This document shows positions 33,184-40,935 of a DNA stretch of 64,000 nucleotides, one piece after another; positions within the stretch are counted from its first letter, which is position 1, and the number at the start of each line of letters is the position of its first letter. A model generated the notes under the pieces. It was given only the letters and a program-made list of their open reading frames with translations. It did not search any database and was not told the origin of the DNA. The DNA comes from Amycolatopsis mongoliensis. GTDB lineage: Bacteria > Actinomycetota > Actinomycetes > Mycobacteriales > Pseudonocardiaceae. Position numbers and translations under genes: made by a program. The DNA is taken from the NCBI RefSeq assembly GCF_030285665.1, contig NZ_CP127295.1, forward strand, positions 4,712,001-4,776,000, read 5' to 3'.

Positions 33184-33651
33184 ATGTCCGACAAGATCGA
33201 AAAGGTTTCGATCGTCATCTCCAAGGGTTCCCTGGAGGCGATCTACCCGGGGCTGATCATGGCCAACGGCGCCCGCGCCGAAGGCATCGAAGCGAACCTG
33301 TTCTTCACCTTCTTCGGCCTGGACGCGATCCACAAGGCGCGCCACGAGCACATCAAGCTCGCCACCGTCGGCAACCCGGGGCTGCACCTGGCGACCTGGG
33401 CGGGCGGTTTCCCCGGGGTGGCCTCGGTGATGACCCAGTACATGGCGCACAAGATGGAGAAGCTGGACATCCCGTCGATCCCGGAGTTCATCGAGATGAT
33501 CTCCGACACCGGCGCCGGCCTCTACGCCTGTAAGGCTTCGGTCGACCTGTTCGGCCTCGAGAAGGACGACCTGATCGAGCAGGTGCAGGGCATCATCACC
33601 GTCGGGGAGTTCTACGACCAGGCAGCCGGCGGCCAGATCATCTTCACCTGA
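33184..33651 (+). CDS. DsrE/DsrF-like (DsrE2-type) sulfurtransferase
   Basis: 155 aa. The DsrEFH fold is shown by VSIVISKGSLEAIYPGLIMANGA and the Cys-bearing segment GAGLYACKASVDLFGL (C116). The hydrophobic MANGARAEGIEANLFFTFFG motif is typical of DsrE2-like proteins paired with TusA or DsrC. It probably accepts sulfane sulfur from TusE or SQR2. It ends the operon before a strong terminator. Confidence 0.87.
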   Translation: MSDKIEKVSIVISKGSLEAIYPGLIMANGARAEGIEANLFFTFFGLDAIHKARHEHIKLATVGNPGLHLATWAGGFPGVASVMTQYMAHKMEKLDIPSIPEFIEMISDTGAGLYACKASVDLFGLEKDDLIEQVQGIITVGEFYDQAAGGQIIFT

Positions 33652-33665
33652 GCCGGAAAGCGGCG

Positions 33666-33697
33666 GCGTGGGCGGGCGAGCTGACGCCCGCCCACGC
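33666..33697. terminator. 13-bp perfect stem terminator between dsrE and desaturase
   Basis: Arms GCGTGGGCGGGCG (33666-33678) and its complement (33685-33697) with a 6-base loop. It separates the convergent sulfur operon and desaturase gene. Confidence 0.75.
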
Positions 33698-33712
33698 GGT
33701 CGAGCGACGGTG

Positions 33713-34726
33713 TCAGCCCGGGGTGTCGGGGAGCAGGCCGCGCTCGACCTTCCCGAGACCGCGGCGCGTCGGCGTGTGGCCGGGGTTGAGTTTGCGGTCG
33801 AGGCGGTCGGGTTTGGGCCAGCGGACGTCGGTGGCCCAGCCGAGTTTTTCGAATGCCCAGATGAGGCGGGCGGACATGTCGAGCTGGCCGCGGCGGACGC
33901 CGTGGCGGGCGCCGGTGGGGTCGGCGTGGTGGGAGTTGTGCCAGGACTCGCCCATGGAGGCGATGGCCAGGGGCCAGAAGTTGGTGGATTTGTCGCGGGC
34001 GGCGTAGGGGCGCTCGCCGATCATGTGGCACAGCGAGTTGACCGACCAGGTGACGTGGTGCAGGAGCGCGACGCGGACGAGGCCGGCCCAGAAGAACGCG
34101 GTGAGGGCGCCCCACCAGGACAGGGTGATCAGGCCGCCGATGAGGGCGGGGGCCAGGAGGGTGAGGACGGTCAGGGCGGGGAACCAGGTGTTGATGCGGG
34201 TGATGTCGCGGTCGGTGAGCAGGTCGGGGGCGAAGCGTTGGGCGTTGGTTTTCTGCCGGTCGAACAGCCAGCCGAGGTGGGCGTGCCAGAAGCCTTTGGC
34301 GAGGGCGGTGGGGGTGGTGCCGTAGCGCCAGGGGGAGTGGGGGTCGCCGTCGCGGTCGGCGTAGGCGTGGTGGCGGCGGTGGTCGGCGACCCAGCCGATG
34401 ACGGGGCCTTGCATGGCCATGCTGCCGGTGGTGGCGAGGGCGATGCGCAGGGCGCGGTGGGCTTTGAAGGCGCCGTGGGTGAAGTGGCGGTGGAAGCCGA
34501 TGGTGACGCCGAGGCCGGTGAGGAAGTAGAAGCCGGTGGCCAGGGCGATGTCGGTCCAGCTCAGGCCCCATCCCCAGGCGAAGGGCACGGCCACGGCCAG
34601 GGCCAGCAGCGGGACGACCGCGAACAGCTTGACCAGGAAGTTCTCGGTGCGGGTCTTCTCACCCGCGAGCATCGGTTCCGCGGCGTTGCGTGGTTCAGTG
34701 GGTGGACGGTGCAGCGTTTGTGTCAT
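33713..34726 (-). CDS. Acyl-CoA/fatty acid delta-9-type desaturase
   Basis: 337 aa membrane diiron desaturase. The three His boxes are HRHFTH, HRRHH and HNSHH; about four membrane spans are visible. It inserts a double bond in acyl-CoA or membrane lipid chains, usually for membrane fluidity; the neighbouring cold-shock gene fits that theme. Codon use is extreme: almost every third base is C, unlike the mixed G/C of its neighbours. SD GGAAAGAG. Confidence 0.9.
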   Translation of the reverse strand: MTQTLHRPPTEPRNAAEPMLAGEKTRTENFLVKLFAVVPLLALAVAVPFAWGWGLSWTDIALATGFYFLTGLGVTIGFHRHFTHGAFKAHRALRIALATTGSMAMQGPVIGWVADHRRHHAYADRDGDPHSPWRYGTTPTALAKGFWHAHLGWLFDRQKTNAQRFAPDLLTDRDITRINTWFPALTVLTLLAPALIGGLITLSWWGALTAFFWAGLVRVALLHHVTWSVNSLCHMIGERPYAARDKSTNFWPLAIASMGESWHNSHHADPTGARHGVRRGQLDMSARLIWAFEKLGWATDVRWPKPDRLDRKLNPGHTPTRRGLGKVERGLLPDTPG

Positions 34727-34794
34727 GTCGCTCTTTCCGGTGACAGGGGTGCCGCCGGGTCCGGGGCGATCACGTTTTCGGGTGGTCCGTGGGA

Positions 34795-34827
34795 GGGGGA
34801 CGGCGGGCGGGTGACCCGCCGTCCCCC
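34795..34827. terminator. 13-bp perfect stem terminator downstream of csp
   Basis: Arms GGGGGACGGCGGG (34795-34807) and its complement (34815-34827) with a 7-base loop, 12 bp past the csp stop on the minus strand. Confidence 0.75.
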
Positions 34828-34838
34828 GGTGGCAACGG

Positions 34839-35039
34839 TCAGACGACGCGGACGTTGCTGGCCTGCGGGCCCTTGTTGCCCTGGGTGAGTTCGAACTCGA
34901 CCTGCTGGTTCTCCTCGAGGCTGCGGAAGCCGCCGCCTTCGATCTCGGAGTAGTGCACGAACACGTCGGGGCCCTCGGTCGGCGAGATGAAGCCGAAGCC
35001 CTTCTCCGCGTTGAACCACTTCACAGTGCCTTGAGTCAT
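34839..35039 (-). CDS. csp: Cold-shock protein
   Basis: 66 aa, complete CSD. RNA-binding motifs KGFGFI and DVFVHY are intact. It is a single-strand nucleic acid chaperone. SD GAAAGG at 6 bp. Downstream terminator. No other gene in the unit. Confidence 0.95.
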   Translation of the reverse strand: MTQGTVKWFNAEKGFGFISPTEGPDVFVHYSEIEGGGFRSLEENQQVEFELTQGNKGPQASNVRVV

Positions 35040-35499
35040 GAAAGACCTTTCTTCCAGGAATTTGCTTCACGGGAGGGCGGACGACGCCCGTCCCGGGCCG
35101 GAATCCAGACGACTGCTTCTCCGGCTTGCCCTGCAAGAAAGAAGAGACGCCCGCAACAACTTCTGTGCGAGCGTGTACTGAAACACGAACACTCAAAAAC
35201 GTTCGACCACTCTGTCCAACGTCGCCGGTGCCGCGAATGTTCCCGGCCGGCGCGCCGCCCGCGAGCGCGGGGCGCGCTGGACGTCATCTGGACGCTGAGA
35301 TCCCCGGCGCCAGGCGGCCGGACCGTCAGAAGGCGGCGCTCTGGAGCAGTTCGGCTGCCACTGGCAAGTAGGTGAACGGAACGTCACAGCGAACCAGTAC
35401 CGCCGCGCAGCCGGATCGGCCCGTGTCCTTGCTTCGGATGGCTGAAGCCGGATGGCCGATTGCGGCTCGCTGGACTGCACCGTATACCGAGGAGATGTG
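35040..35499. other. Long intergenic region between csp and the GT87-like gene
   Basis: About 460 bp without a supported gene. The part next to csp (35040-35220) is less GC-rich, contains TTCTTTCTTGC and AACGTTTTTGAGTG on the csp strand, and probably holds a long csp leader and its promoter, as csp messages often have. No sharp -35/-10 could be fixed. The rest has short open frames only. Confidence 0.4.
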
Positions 35500-36768
35500 A
35501 TGGCGGAGGCCGTCGATCCCGAGGCGCCGGTCGAGCGCAAGCTGCCGGCGCCGTTGTGGTGGTCGGTGCTTTCCGGCCTCCTGCTGCTGGTTGCGGTCGT
35601 GGGATACACGGTGTGGACCGGGCTCTGGACCGCGACCGGCGTCTACCTCGAGGATTTCGTGTCCTATGTGGCCACCGGCCGTGCCGTGCGGGCGGGGCAG
35701 CCGCTGTTCGAACCCGGTGTCTCGCACCTGCCGATGATCGGTGGCACCTTCAAGTACACACCGTTCGCGGCGGGGGTGTTCGTCGCGCTGTCCGTGGTGC
35801 CGCAGCTGCTGTTGCCGATGGTGGCGCTGCTGGGGAACCTGTTCGCGTTGCTGGCGGTGGTCTGGATCGCGCTAGGGAAGCAGGGGTACGCGCCCGACCA
35901 CGGCCGGGTCGCGGCGACGGCGGCCTTGACGGCGCTGGCGCTGCCGCTGCAGCCGGTGCTGATGAACTTCACGGTCGGCCAGGTGAACCTGATCCTGGTC
36001 CTGCTCGTGCTGGCGGACCTGACCGGCCGGGACCGCTGGTGGAGCGGGGTCGGCGTCGGGGTGGCCGCGGGGATCAAGCTGACGCCGGGGTTCTTCATCG
36101 TCTACCTGCTCCTCGCCCGCCGGTTCCGGGCCGCGGCGGTCGCGGCCGGGACGTTCGTGCTGACCGTGCTGGCGGGTTTCGTGGCGCTGCCGCACGATTC
36201 GAGCGTGTTCTGGTCGGCGAACGTGGCGGACCCCTCCCGGATCACGGGTACCGCGGCCGGCGCGATGTCGCCGGAGAACCAGTCGGTCCGGGGCATGGTG
36301 TCCCGGTTGCTGGGTGTCGCGGACCCGTCCGGCCCGGCGTGGATCCCGGTGGCCGTGGTCGTCGCGCTGGTGGCACTGTGGATCGCGGTGCGCGCGCACC
36401 GGCAGGGTCGCGAGTTGCTGGCGGTGAGCGTGGTCGGTGTGGCGATGGTGCTGGTGACGCCGTGGACGTGGACGCACTACTGGGTGTGGCTGGTGCCGTT
36501 CTTCGTGATGGCGGCCTGCGGCGCGCTGCGTTCCCGCACCTGGCTCCCCGCCGCCGCGCTGGTGGTGGCGTACCTGCTGGTGTTCGGCTGGCGGGTGAGT
36601 GACCGCGCCGACGTCCCGATCGTCGGCCTGGTGGTTCTGCCGGAGAGTCACCCGCCGCTGCTGCAGGCCGTCGCCCACACGCTGTACCTCGCGCTGGCGG
36701 CGGTTCTGCTGGCGCTCGCCGCCCTCCGCCCCGGCTGGTTGAGCCCACGTCCGCTCAAGATCACCTGA
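35500..36768 (+). CDS. Polyprenyl-phosphate-dependent mannosyltransferase-like membrane protein (GT87/DUF2029)
   Basis: 422 aa, about ten to eleven membrane spans. A luminal catalytic Asp candidate lies early in VYLEDFVSYVATGRAVRAGQPLF, and the GT-C pattern FKYTPFAAGVF and GIKLTPGFFIVYLLL matches DUF2029 glycosyltransferases of mannolipid synthesis. It would use a polyprenol-linked sugar on the outer face. ATG 35500 after GAGGAGATGTG. It stands alone. Confidence 0.83.
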   Translation: MAEAVDPEAPVERKLPAPLWWSVLSGLLLLVAVVGYTVWTGLWTATGVYLEDFVSYVATGRAVRAGQPLFEPGVSHLPMIGGTFKYTPFAAGVFVALSVVPQLLLPMVALLGNLFALLAVVWIALGKQGYAPDHGRVAATAALTALALPLQPVLMNFTVGQVNLILVLLVLADLTGRDRWWSGVGVGVAAGIKLTPGFFIVYLLLARRFRAAAVAAGTFVLTVLAGFVALPHDSSVFWSANVADPSRITGTAAGAMSPENQSVRGMVSRLLGVADPSGPAWIPVAVVVALVALWIAVRAHRQGRELLAVSVVGVAMVLVTPWTWTHYWVWLVPFFVMAACGALRSRTWLPAAALVVAYLLVFGWRVSDRADVPIVGLVVLPESHPPLLQAVAHTLYLALAAVLLALAALRPGWLSPRPLKIT

Positions 36769-37065
36769 AGACTCGTGGGTATGGACCGGGCCCCGAGGGC
36801 GCCCACCATCTGATCTGGTCGATCCGCTATCACCGCCCTTCCGATTTCGCCAGACGCACCGCGGCCCGAAATGTTCCTTCGGCAGCCAGGTCCGAGCAGC
36901 CGGCGCTTGATCGTTCGCCTGCTGGTGTGCCTACCCGGCCGGTTCGTCGAGTCGGTGGAGGATCAAGGAAACCTCAGATCGAACGCTGATCGATGCCCCT
37001 GGCCGCCGCGCGCATCGCGCACTGCGTCCCGGCCGGGCTGGTGACGTGAACGAGGGGATTCCGCT
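36769..37065. other. Intergenic region, nothing recognised
   Basis: 297 bp between the convergent GT87-like and PPOX genes. No coding signal on either strand, no strong stem-loop and no repeat were seen. Confidence 0.5.
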
Positions 37066-37464
37066 TCACTCAGGACGCGCTGAGCGGCTGGTTCGCGGCC
37101 CGTCCACGCCCCACGAGACGATCCGGGACGGGGTGATCCTGATGATTTCCCGGGACAACCCGGGCAAGGGCGGTTCCTGGTCGGCGAGCGCGGCCGCCGT
37201 GCCGCGGATCTCGATGCCCCGGGGCCGCCACGGATCGGTCGTGGCCAAGTCGTCCACGACGAACGCGACCGTGCTGCCCTGCTGGACGTTCCGGAACTTC
37301 TTCGACCTGCTGAGCGCGCCGCCGCCGATGACGATCGTTCCCGTGCCGGCGTCGACGAAGAAGTTGGTCGGGCTGTTCTGCACCTGTCCGTCGGGTGAGA
37401 CGGTGGCCAGCCGCCCGATGCGCTGCGAGGCCAGGTAGCCGAGTTCGGCCGAGGTGAAGGTCAT
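37066..37464 (-). CDS. PPOX-class flavin/F420-dependent oxidoreductase
   Basis: 132 aa split-barrel protein of the pyridoxamine-phosphate-oxidase fold. It shows LGYLASQRIGRLATVSPDG, NFFVDAGTGTIVIGGG, RNVQQGSTVAFVVDDL and RGIEIRGTAAAL. Many such actinobacterial proteins bind F420 or FMN. ATG 37464 was chosen; the frame runs upstream only as a shadow of the esterase gene. It is 44 bp after the esterase stop and may be the last gene of that operon. Confidence 0.85.
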   Translation of the reverse strand: MTFTSAELGYLASQRIGRLATVSPDGQVQNSPTNFFVDAGTGTIVIGGGALSRSKKFRNVQQGSTVAFVVDDLATTDPWRPRGIEIRGTAAALADQEPPLPGLSREIIRITPSRIVSWGVDGPRTSRSARPE

Positions 37465-37508
37465 GCGGGCAAGTCCTTTCGTCGCTCCCGCGGCGGGAGC
37501 CCGGGTCG

Positions 37509-38765
37509 TCAGAGGTGGATGTCGCGGGGGGTGGAGATCGGTGTGTGGAGGATCCCGTCGAACGCGTCGAGGACGGGGGTGTGCAGGTATCCGCTCTGCA
37601 TCCGGATGCGGTCCGGGCCGGCGCCGGCCGGGGTCTCGCGGCGGGCCGGGCGGAGGTCGGCGATGCTCAGCCCGAGGCCGGCGTCGGCGAAGGCGGCTTC
37701 GACGCTTCCGGGTTCGGGTGGTTCGAGCGCGGTGTCGTCGAGGACGAAACCGAAGCGGGTGTCCTCGTCGCGGCGCATCTCCGCCGTGTGGCCGGTGGAG
37801 CTCGTCAGGCCGAGCGCGAAGTACTCGTCGTCGAGAGTCCGGTGCAGGTAGTGCCCCATCGGGAATCCCGTGAGGTGGCCGTCGAAGGCGATCGGCGTCT
37901 TCTGGATGTGCGCGTTGTGGGCCACCAGCACGATGCGTGTCCCGGGTGCGCACCGGTCCAGGTGCCACCCGACCGACCCGGCCATGAAGCTGTCGCGGGC
38001 CGACGTGTCCGCGGTCAGGCCGCGCCCGGCGAACAGGTCGGCCATGGCTCGGAAGGTGTAGTCGCCGTGGCAGGCGCCTTCGAGGTGGCGCACGGCGACG
38101 TCGTAGTCGTGCCGGCCGCCGCGGGCCACGTAGAGCGGTTCGAGGGCGCGGAACCGGATGAGCAGGCGCGCCAGGATCGCGCTGAGGGCGTCTTGCTCGG
38201 CGGTCGCCAGCCGCGCCCACCGGGGCGCGGCCACGGCCGCGGAGCCACCGGCGATCGGCTCGACGATCCGCGTGGCCGCCTGGACCGCGGGCAGGGTCTC
38301 GGGATCGATCCGGCGCAGGTAGTCGGCGACCGGGGCCAGGGCGCTGAGCAGCGACCCGCCGGCCGCCGGGACGTCGATGCCGGCGAACCGCACCCGCCGG
38401 GAAGCCGTGCGGTTGTGCTGCCGGATCCAGCGCAGGGGCTCGTCGAGCCCGATGGGGACCGCCTCGGCCAGGAGAGCGGGCAGGTCGTCGTCTTCGCCCT
38501 CTCCCTGCGCCCACACGTCGAGCGGAAAGCCTTCACTGAAGCCGTATTCGAAGGCCAGCACGGTGAAACCGCAGCGTTCGACCAGGAATCGCAGGACACG
38601 CCGGCGCATGAGCGCGAACTCGTCGATGAAGTGGGAGTGCTCGCCGATCGCGACGACGCGCGCGTCGCCGATGATGTCGCGCAGCGGCTCCAGGTCGTCC
38701 AGCGGCGCGGCCGGGTCGATGTGGGTGAGTGAGACGGCGTGGGCGCGAAGCGGAAGCCGGATCAT
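37509..38765 (-). CDS. Erythromycin esterase-family protein
   Basis: 418 aa. The family core VVAIGEHSHFIDEFALMRRRV (H43, H45) and FEYGFSEG are present, as are VRFAGIDVPA and VLVAHNAHIQKT. Relatives EreA/EreB/EreC hydrolyse the macrolide lactone; many environmental members have unknown substrates. Its ATG overlaps the upstream acetyltransferase stop by 4 bp (ATGA), so two potential antibiotic-modifying enzymes are co-translated. Confidence 0.87.
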   Translation of the reverse strand: MIRLPLRAHAVSLTHIDPAAPLDDLEPLRDIIGDARVVAIGEHSHFIDEFALMRRRVLRFLVERCGFTVLAFEYGFSEGFPLDVWAQGEGEDDDLPALLAEAVPIGLDEPLRWIRQHNRTASRRVRFAGIDVPAAGGSLLSALAPVADYLRRIDPETLPAVQAATRIVEPIAGGSAAVAAPRWARLATAEQDALSAILARLLIRFRALEPLYVARGGRHDYDVAVRHLEGACHGDYTFRAMADLFAGRGLTADTSARDSFMAGSVGWHLDRCAPGTRIVLVAHNAHIQKTPIAFDGHLTGFPMGHYLHRTLDDEYFALGLTSSTGHTAEMRRDEDTRFGFVLDDTALEPPEPGSVEAAFADAGLGLSIADLRPARRETPAGAGPDRIRMQSGYLHTPVLDAFDGILHTPISTPRDIHL

Positions 38766-39451
38766 CGGAGTGCGGAGGCCGCGTTCTCGAGGTCGTCGAC
38801 CCCTCCGGACATGATCGCGCGGACATGGTCGGTGATGTGCTGCAGCGGCCAGTCCCACCATGCGACGGCCAGGAGCCGGTCGACGTCGGCGTCACTGTAC
38901 CGGCGGCGGATCAGCTTGGCCGGGTTGCCGCCGACGATGCCGTACGCCGGCACGTCGTCCACCACGACGGCCCCCGCCGCGACGACCGCGCCGTGTCCGA
39001 TGTGGACGCCGGGCATGACCATCGACCGGTAGCCGAGCCAGACGTCGTTGCCCAGCACGGTGTCGCCGCGGCCGGGCAGGCCGGTGACGAGGTCGAAGTG
39101 CGGTGCCCAGTCGCCGCCCATGATCGGGAAGGGGAACGTCGACGGTCCGTCCATGCGGTGGTTCGCACCGTTCATGATGAATCGCACGCCCTCGCCCAGC
39201 GCGCAGAACTTGCCGATCACCAGCTTCTCGGGACCGTAGTGGTAGAGCACGTTGCGGACCTCGAACGCGGTCGGGTCGTCCGGATCGTCGTAGTAGGAGA
39301 ACTCGCCGACCTCGATCAGCGGCGAAGTGACCAGTGGTTTCAGCAACACCACCCGCGGCTGCTCGGGCATCGGGTGGAGCACGGTCGGGTCGACGGGCAA
39401 GGCGGCGTCCTTCGGGCGGTTGCGGGTTCTCCGGGCGAGCCGGATCGGCAC
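38762..39451 (-). CDS. Vat/CatB-type xenobiotic O-acetyltransferase
   Basis: 229 aa from GTG 39451. Left-handed beta-helix acetyltransferase: the Vat signature IMNGANHRMDG with the catalytic His, then GNDVWLGYRSMVMPGVHIGHGAVVAAGAVV and GGNPAKLIRRRY. Vat enzymes acetylate streptogramin A with acetyl-CoA; CatB relatives use chloramphenicol. The start is uncertain: GTG 39508 lies inside the -35 box and is excluded; ATG 39370 would cut into the region matched in Vat proteins. Divergent TetR regulator. Confidence 0.82.
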   Translation of the reverse strand: MPIRLARRTRNRPKDAALPVDPTVLHPMPEQPRVVLLKPLVTSPLIEVGEFSYYDDPDDPTAFEVRNVLYHYGPEKLVIGKFCALGEGVRFIMNGANHRMDGPSTFPFPIMGGDWAPHFDLVTGLPGRGDTVLGNDVWLGYRSMVMPGVHIGHGAVVAAGAVVVDDVPAYGIVGGNPAKLIRRRYSDADVDRLLAVAWWDWPLQHITDHVRAIMSGGVDDLENAASALR

Positions 39452-39531
39452 GACACGGTCCGTGCCGGTTGAGTCATTCTGGCCAGGTGAGCACCCGGCT
39501 GTCAACACGGCACGTGTCGTGCCGATAGGAT
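39446..39531. promoter_or_regulatory. Divergent vat/tetR promoters with two TetR-type inverted repeats
   Basis: Minus strand (vat): TTGACA (39505-39500), 18 bp, CAGAAT (39481-39476). Plus strand (tetR): TCAACA (39502-39507), 18 bp, TAGGAT (39526-39531), giving a leaderless tetR message. IR1 CGGCACG-N8-CGTGCCG (39446-39467) covers the start of the vat transcript. IR2 CGGCACG-N3-CGTGCCG (39508-39524) lies in the tetR spacer. The identical arms suggest one repressor for both. Confidence 0.65.
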
Positions 39532-39537
39532 GACGGT

Positions 39538-40119
39538 ATGACCGATCGCCGTGCCACCCGTGCCGACAGCCGGGCCGAGACGATCATGCGGTCGACGCTG
39601 GAGCTCGCTCGAGAGGCCGGCTACGCCAAGTTGAGCGTCGAGGCGGTCGCGGCCCGCGCCGGTGTCGGCAAGCACACGGTCTACCGCCGCTGGCCCTCGA
39701 AAGGCGTGTTGTTCCTGGATTCGCTGCTGTCGCTGCACGAGCCCGCACTCGAGTACGCCGACACGGGCGACATCACGGCCGATCTGCGCCGGCAGATCCA
39801 CGCGGCGGTCGACCTGCTGGGCGCCCCGCCGTGGGGTCCGCTCTACCGGGCCCTGATCGGCGAGGCCCAGCACGATCCCGCGGTGGCCGCCGGCCTCAAC
39901 GAACGCTTCATCCGTCCGCAGGCCGAGAAGACCGTCGCCCGGATCAAGGCGGCCCAGCGGCGTGGGCAGCTCGCGGCCGATCTCGATCTCGACCTGATGA
40001 TGGCGATCCTGTCCGGCCCGCTCTACTTCACGTTGCTGATCACCCAGGAACCCCTCACGCACGACTACGTCGACCGCGTGCTGCACGCCCTTTTCGCCGG
40101 CCTCGCGCCCAGGCCCTGA
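39538..40119 (+). CDS. TetR-family regulator, divergent from vat/ere operon
   Basis: 193 aa. The HTH is TLELAREAGYAKLSVEAVAARAGVGKHTVYRRWPSK; the C-terminal domain is of the TetR_C_16/AcrR type (IGEAQHDPAVAAGLNERFI). It probably represses the acetyltransferase/esterase operon and itself through the two CGGCACG repeats, and may be induced by the drug. ATG 39538; the message is likely leaderless. Confidence 0.88.
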   Translation: MTDRRATRADSRAETIMRSTLELAREAGYAKLSVEAVAARAGVGKHTVYRRWPSKGVLFLDSLLSLHEPALEYADTGDITADLRRQIHAAVDLLGAPPWGPLYRALIGEAQHDPAVAAGLNERFIRPQAEKTVARIKAAQRRGQLAADLDLDLMMAILSGPLYFTLLITQEPLTHDYVDRVLHALFAGLAPRP

Positions 40120-40185
40120 ACCGGGGCAACGCCACCGTGTCCGGCGAACCGGGGAAACCCAGCTGACGGAATCCGGGCTGCGTGA

Positions 40186-40827
40186 TCAGGGCTGGTCGCT
40201 GATGGCTCGGTAGGCCGCGATGAACAGGGTGTAGCACAGGTCGATCAGTTCTTCGACGGTGGCGTTCTGGTGGCCGAGCGTCCAGTCCACGAGGAGTTCG
40301 TTGACCCCGCCGACCAGGCTCATCGCGGTCATGGCGAGCCGGCTGGAGCGGGATTCCGGGGCAGGGAGTCGTCCGACGACGGCGGCGATCAGCGCGGCGA
40401 ATTCGTGCAGGACCTCCCGGCGGCGCACTTCGAGGCGGGGGCTGGCGCCCACGACCTCGATGAGCGCCAGGCGGGCCATGCGGGCGTCGCTGGTCAGCGT
40501 GCGGATGAACGCCTCAAGGCCGGCGCGCAGCTGGGCGTCGACATGGGGTGCGGCATCGGCTACGGCCTGGTCGGTTTCGGCTCTGATCGTGGTGACCAGG
40601 TCGTTGTAGACCCCGAGGAGAAGGTCTTCGCGGTCGCGGAATGATTCGTAGAAGTAGCGCTCGGTCAGTCCGGCATGCGAGCAGACCTGCTTGACGGACA
40701 CTGAGACGTATCCGACCGTGCCGAACAGGTCCAGGCCCGCCTGGATGAGGCGGATGCGGCGCTCCTGCTGTCGTTGCGCCGCATCGCGTCCGCGGTAGCG
40801 CCGTCCGGCGGTCTCTGTGCCGGTCAT
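40186..40827 (-). CDS. TetR-family regulator of the SDR-oxygenase operon
   Basis: 213 aa from ATG 40827 (SD GAAGGGAA; a longer start at 40875 is possible but crosses the operator). The HTH is GLDLFGTVGYVSVSVKQVCSHAGLTERYFYESF. Divergent from the five-gene operon at 40936; two inverted repeats lie between. Confidence 0.87.
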   Translation of the reverse strand: MTGTETAGRRYRGRDAAQRQQERRIRLIQAGLDLFGTVGYVSVSVKQVCSHAGLTERYFYESFRDREDLLLGVYNDLVTTIRAETDQAVADAAPHVDAQLRAGLEAFIRTLTSDARMARLALIEVVGASPRLEVRRREVLHEFAALIAAVVGRLPAPESRSSRLAMTAMSLVGGVNELLVDWTLGHQNATVEELIDLCYTLFIAAYRAISDQP

Positions 40828-40867
40828 GTGTTCCCTTCGCAGAGGTATTGACATCGGCCTGCCCTGA

Positions 40868-40918
40868 ACTGACACTCTACCTTGTCAGTTCATCTGACAC
40901 GACGCAGTGTCAGATGAC
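40868..40918. promoter_or_regulatory. Two abutting TetR-type operators
   Basis: Operator A: AACTGACA-N8-TGTCAGTT (40868-40891). Operator B: TCATCTGACAC-N6-GTGTCAGATGA (40891-40918), 11-bp perfect arms. They share one base and the common core CTGACA/TGTCAG. Likely bound by two dimers to control both divergent genes. Confidence 0.75.
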
Positions 40919-40935
40919 GAGGAAGGGGCTCGACC

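Noticed and set aside
33668..34888. Plus-strand open frame of about 400 codons opposite the desaturase
   Set aside because: Gly/Val/Glu-rich shadow of the C-ending codons of the desaturase; no motif.
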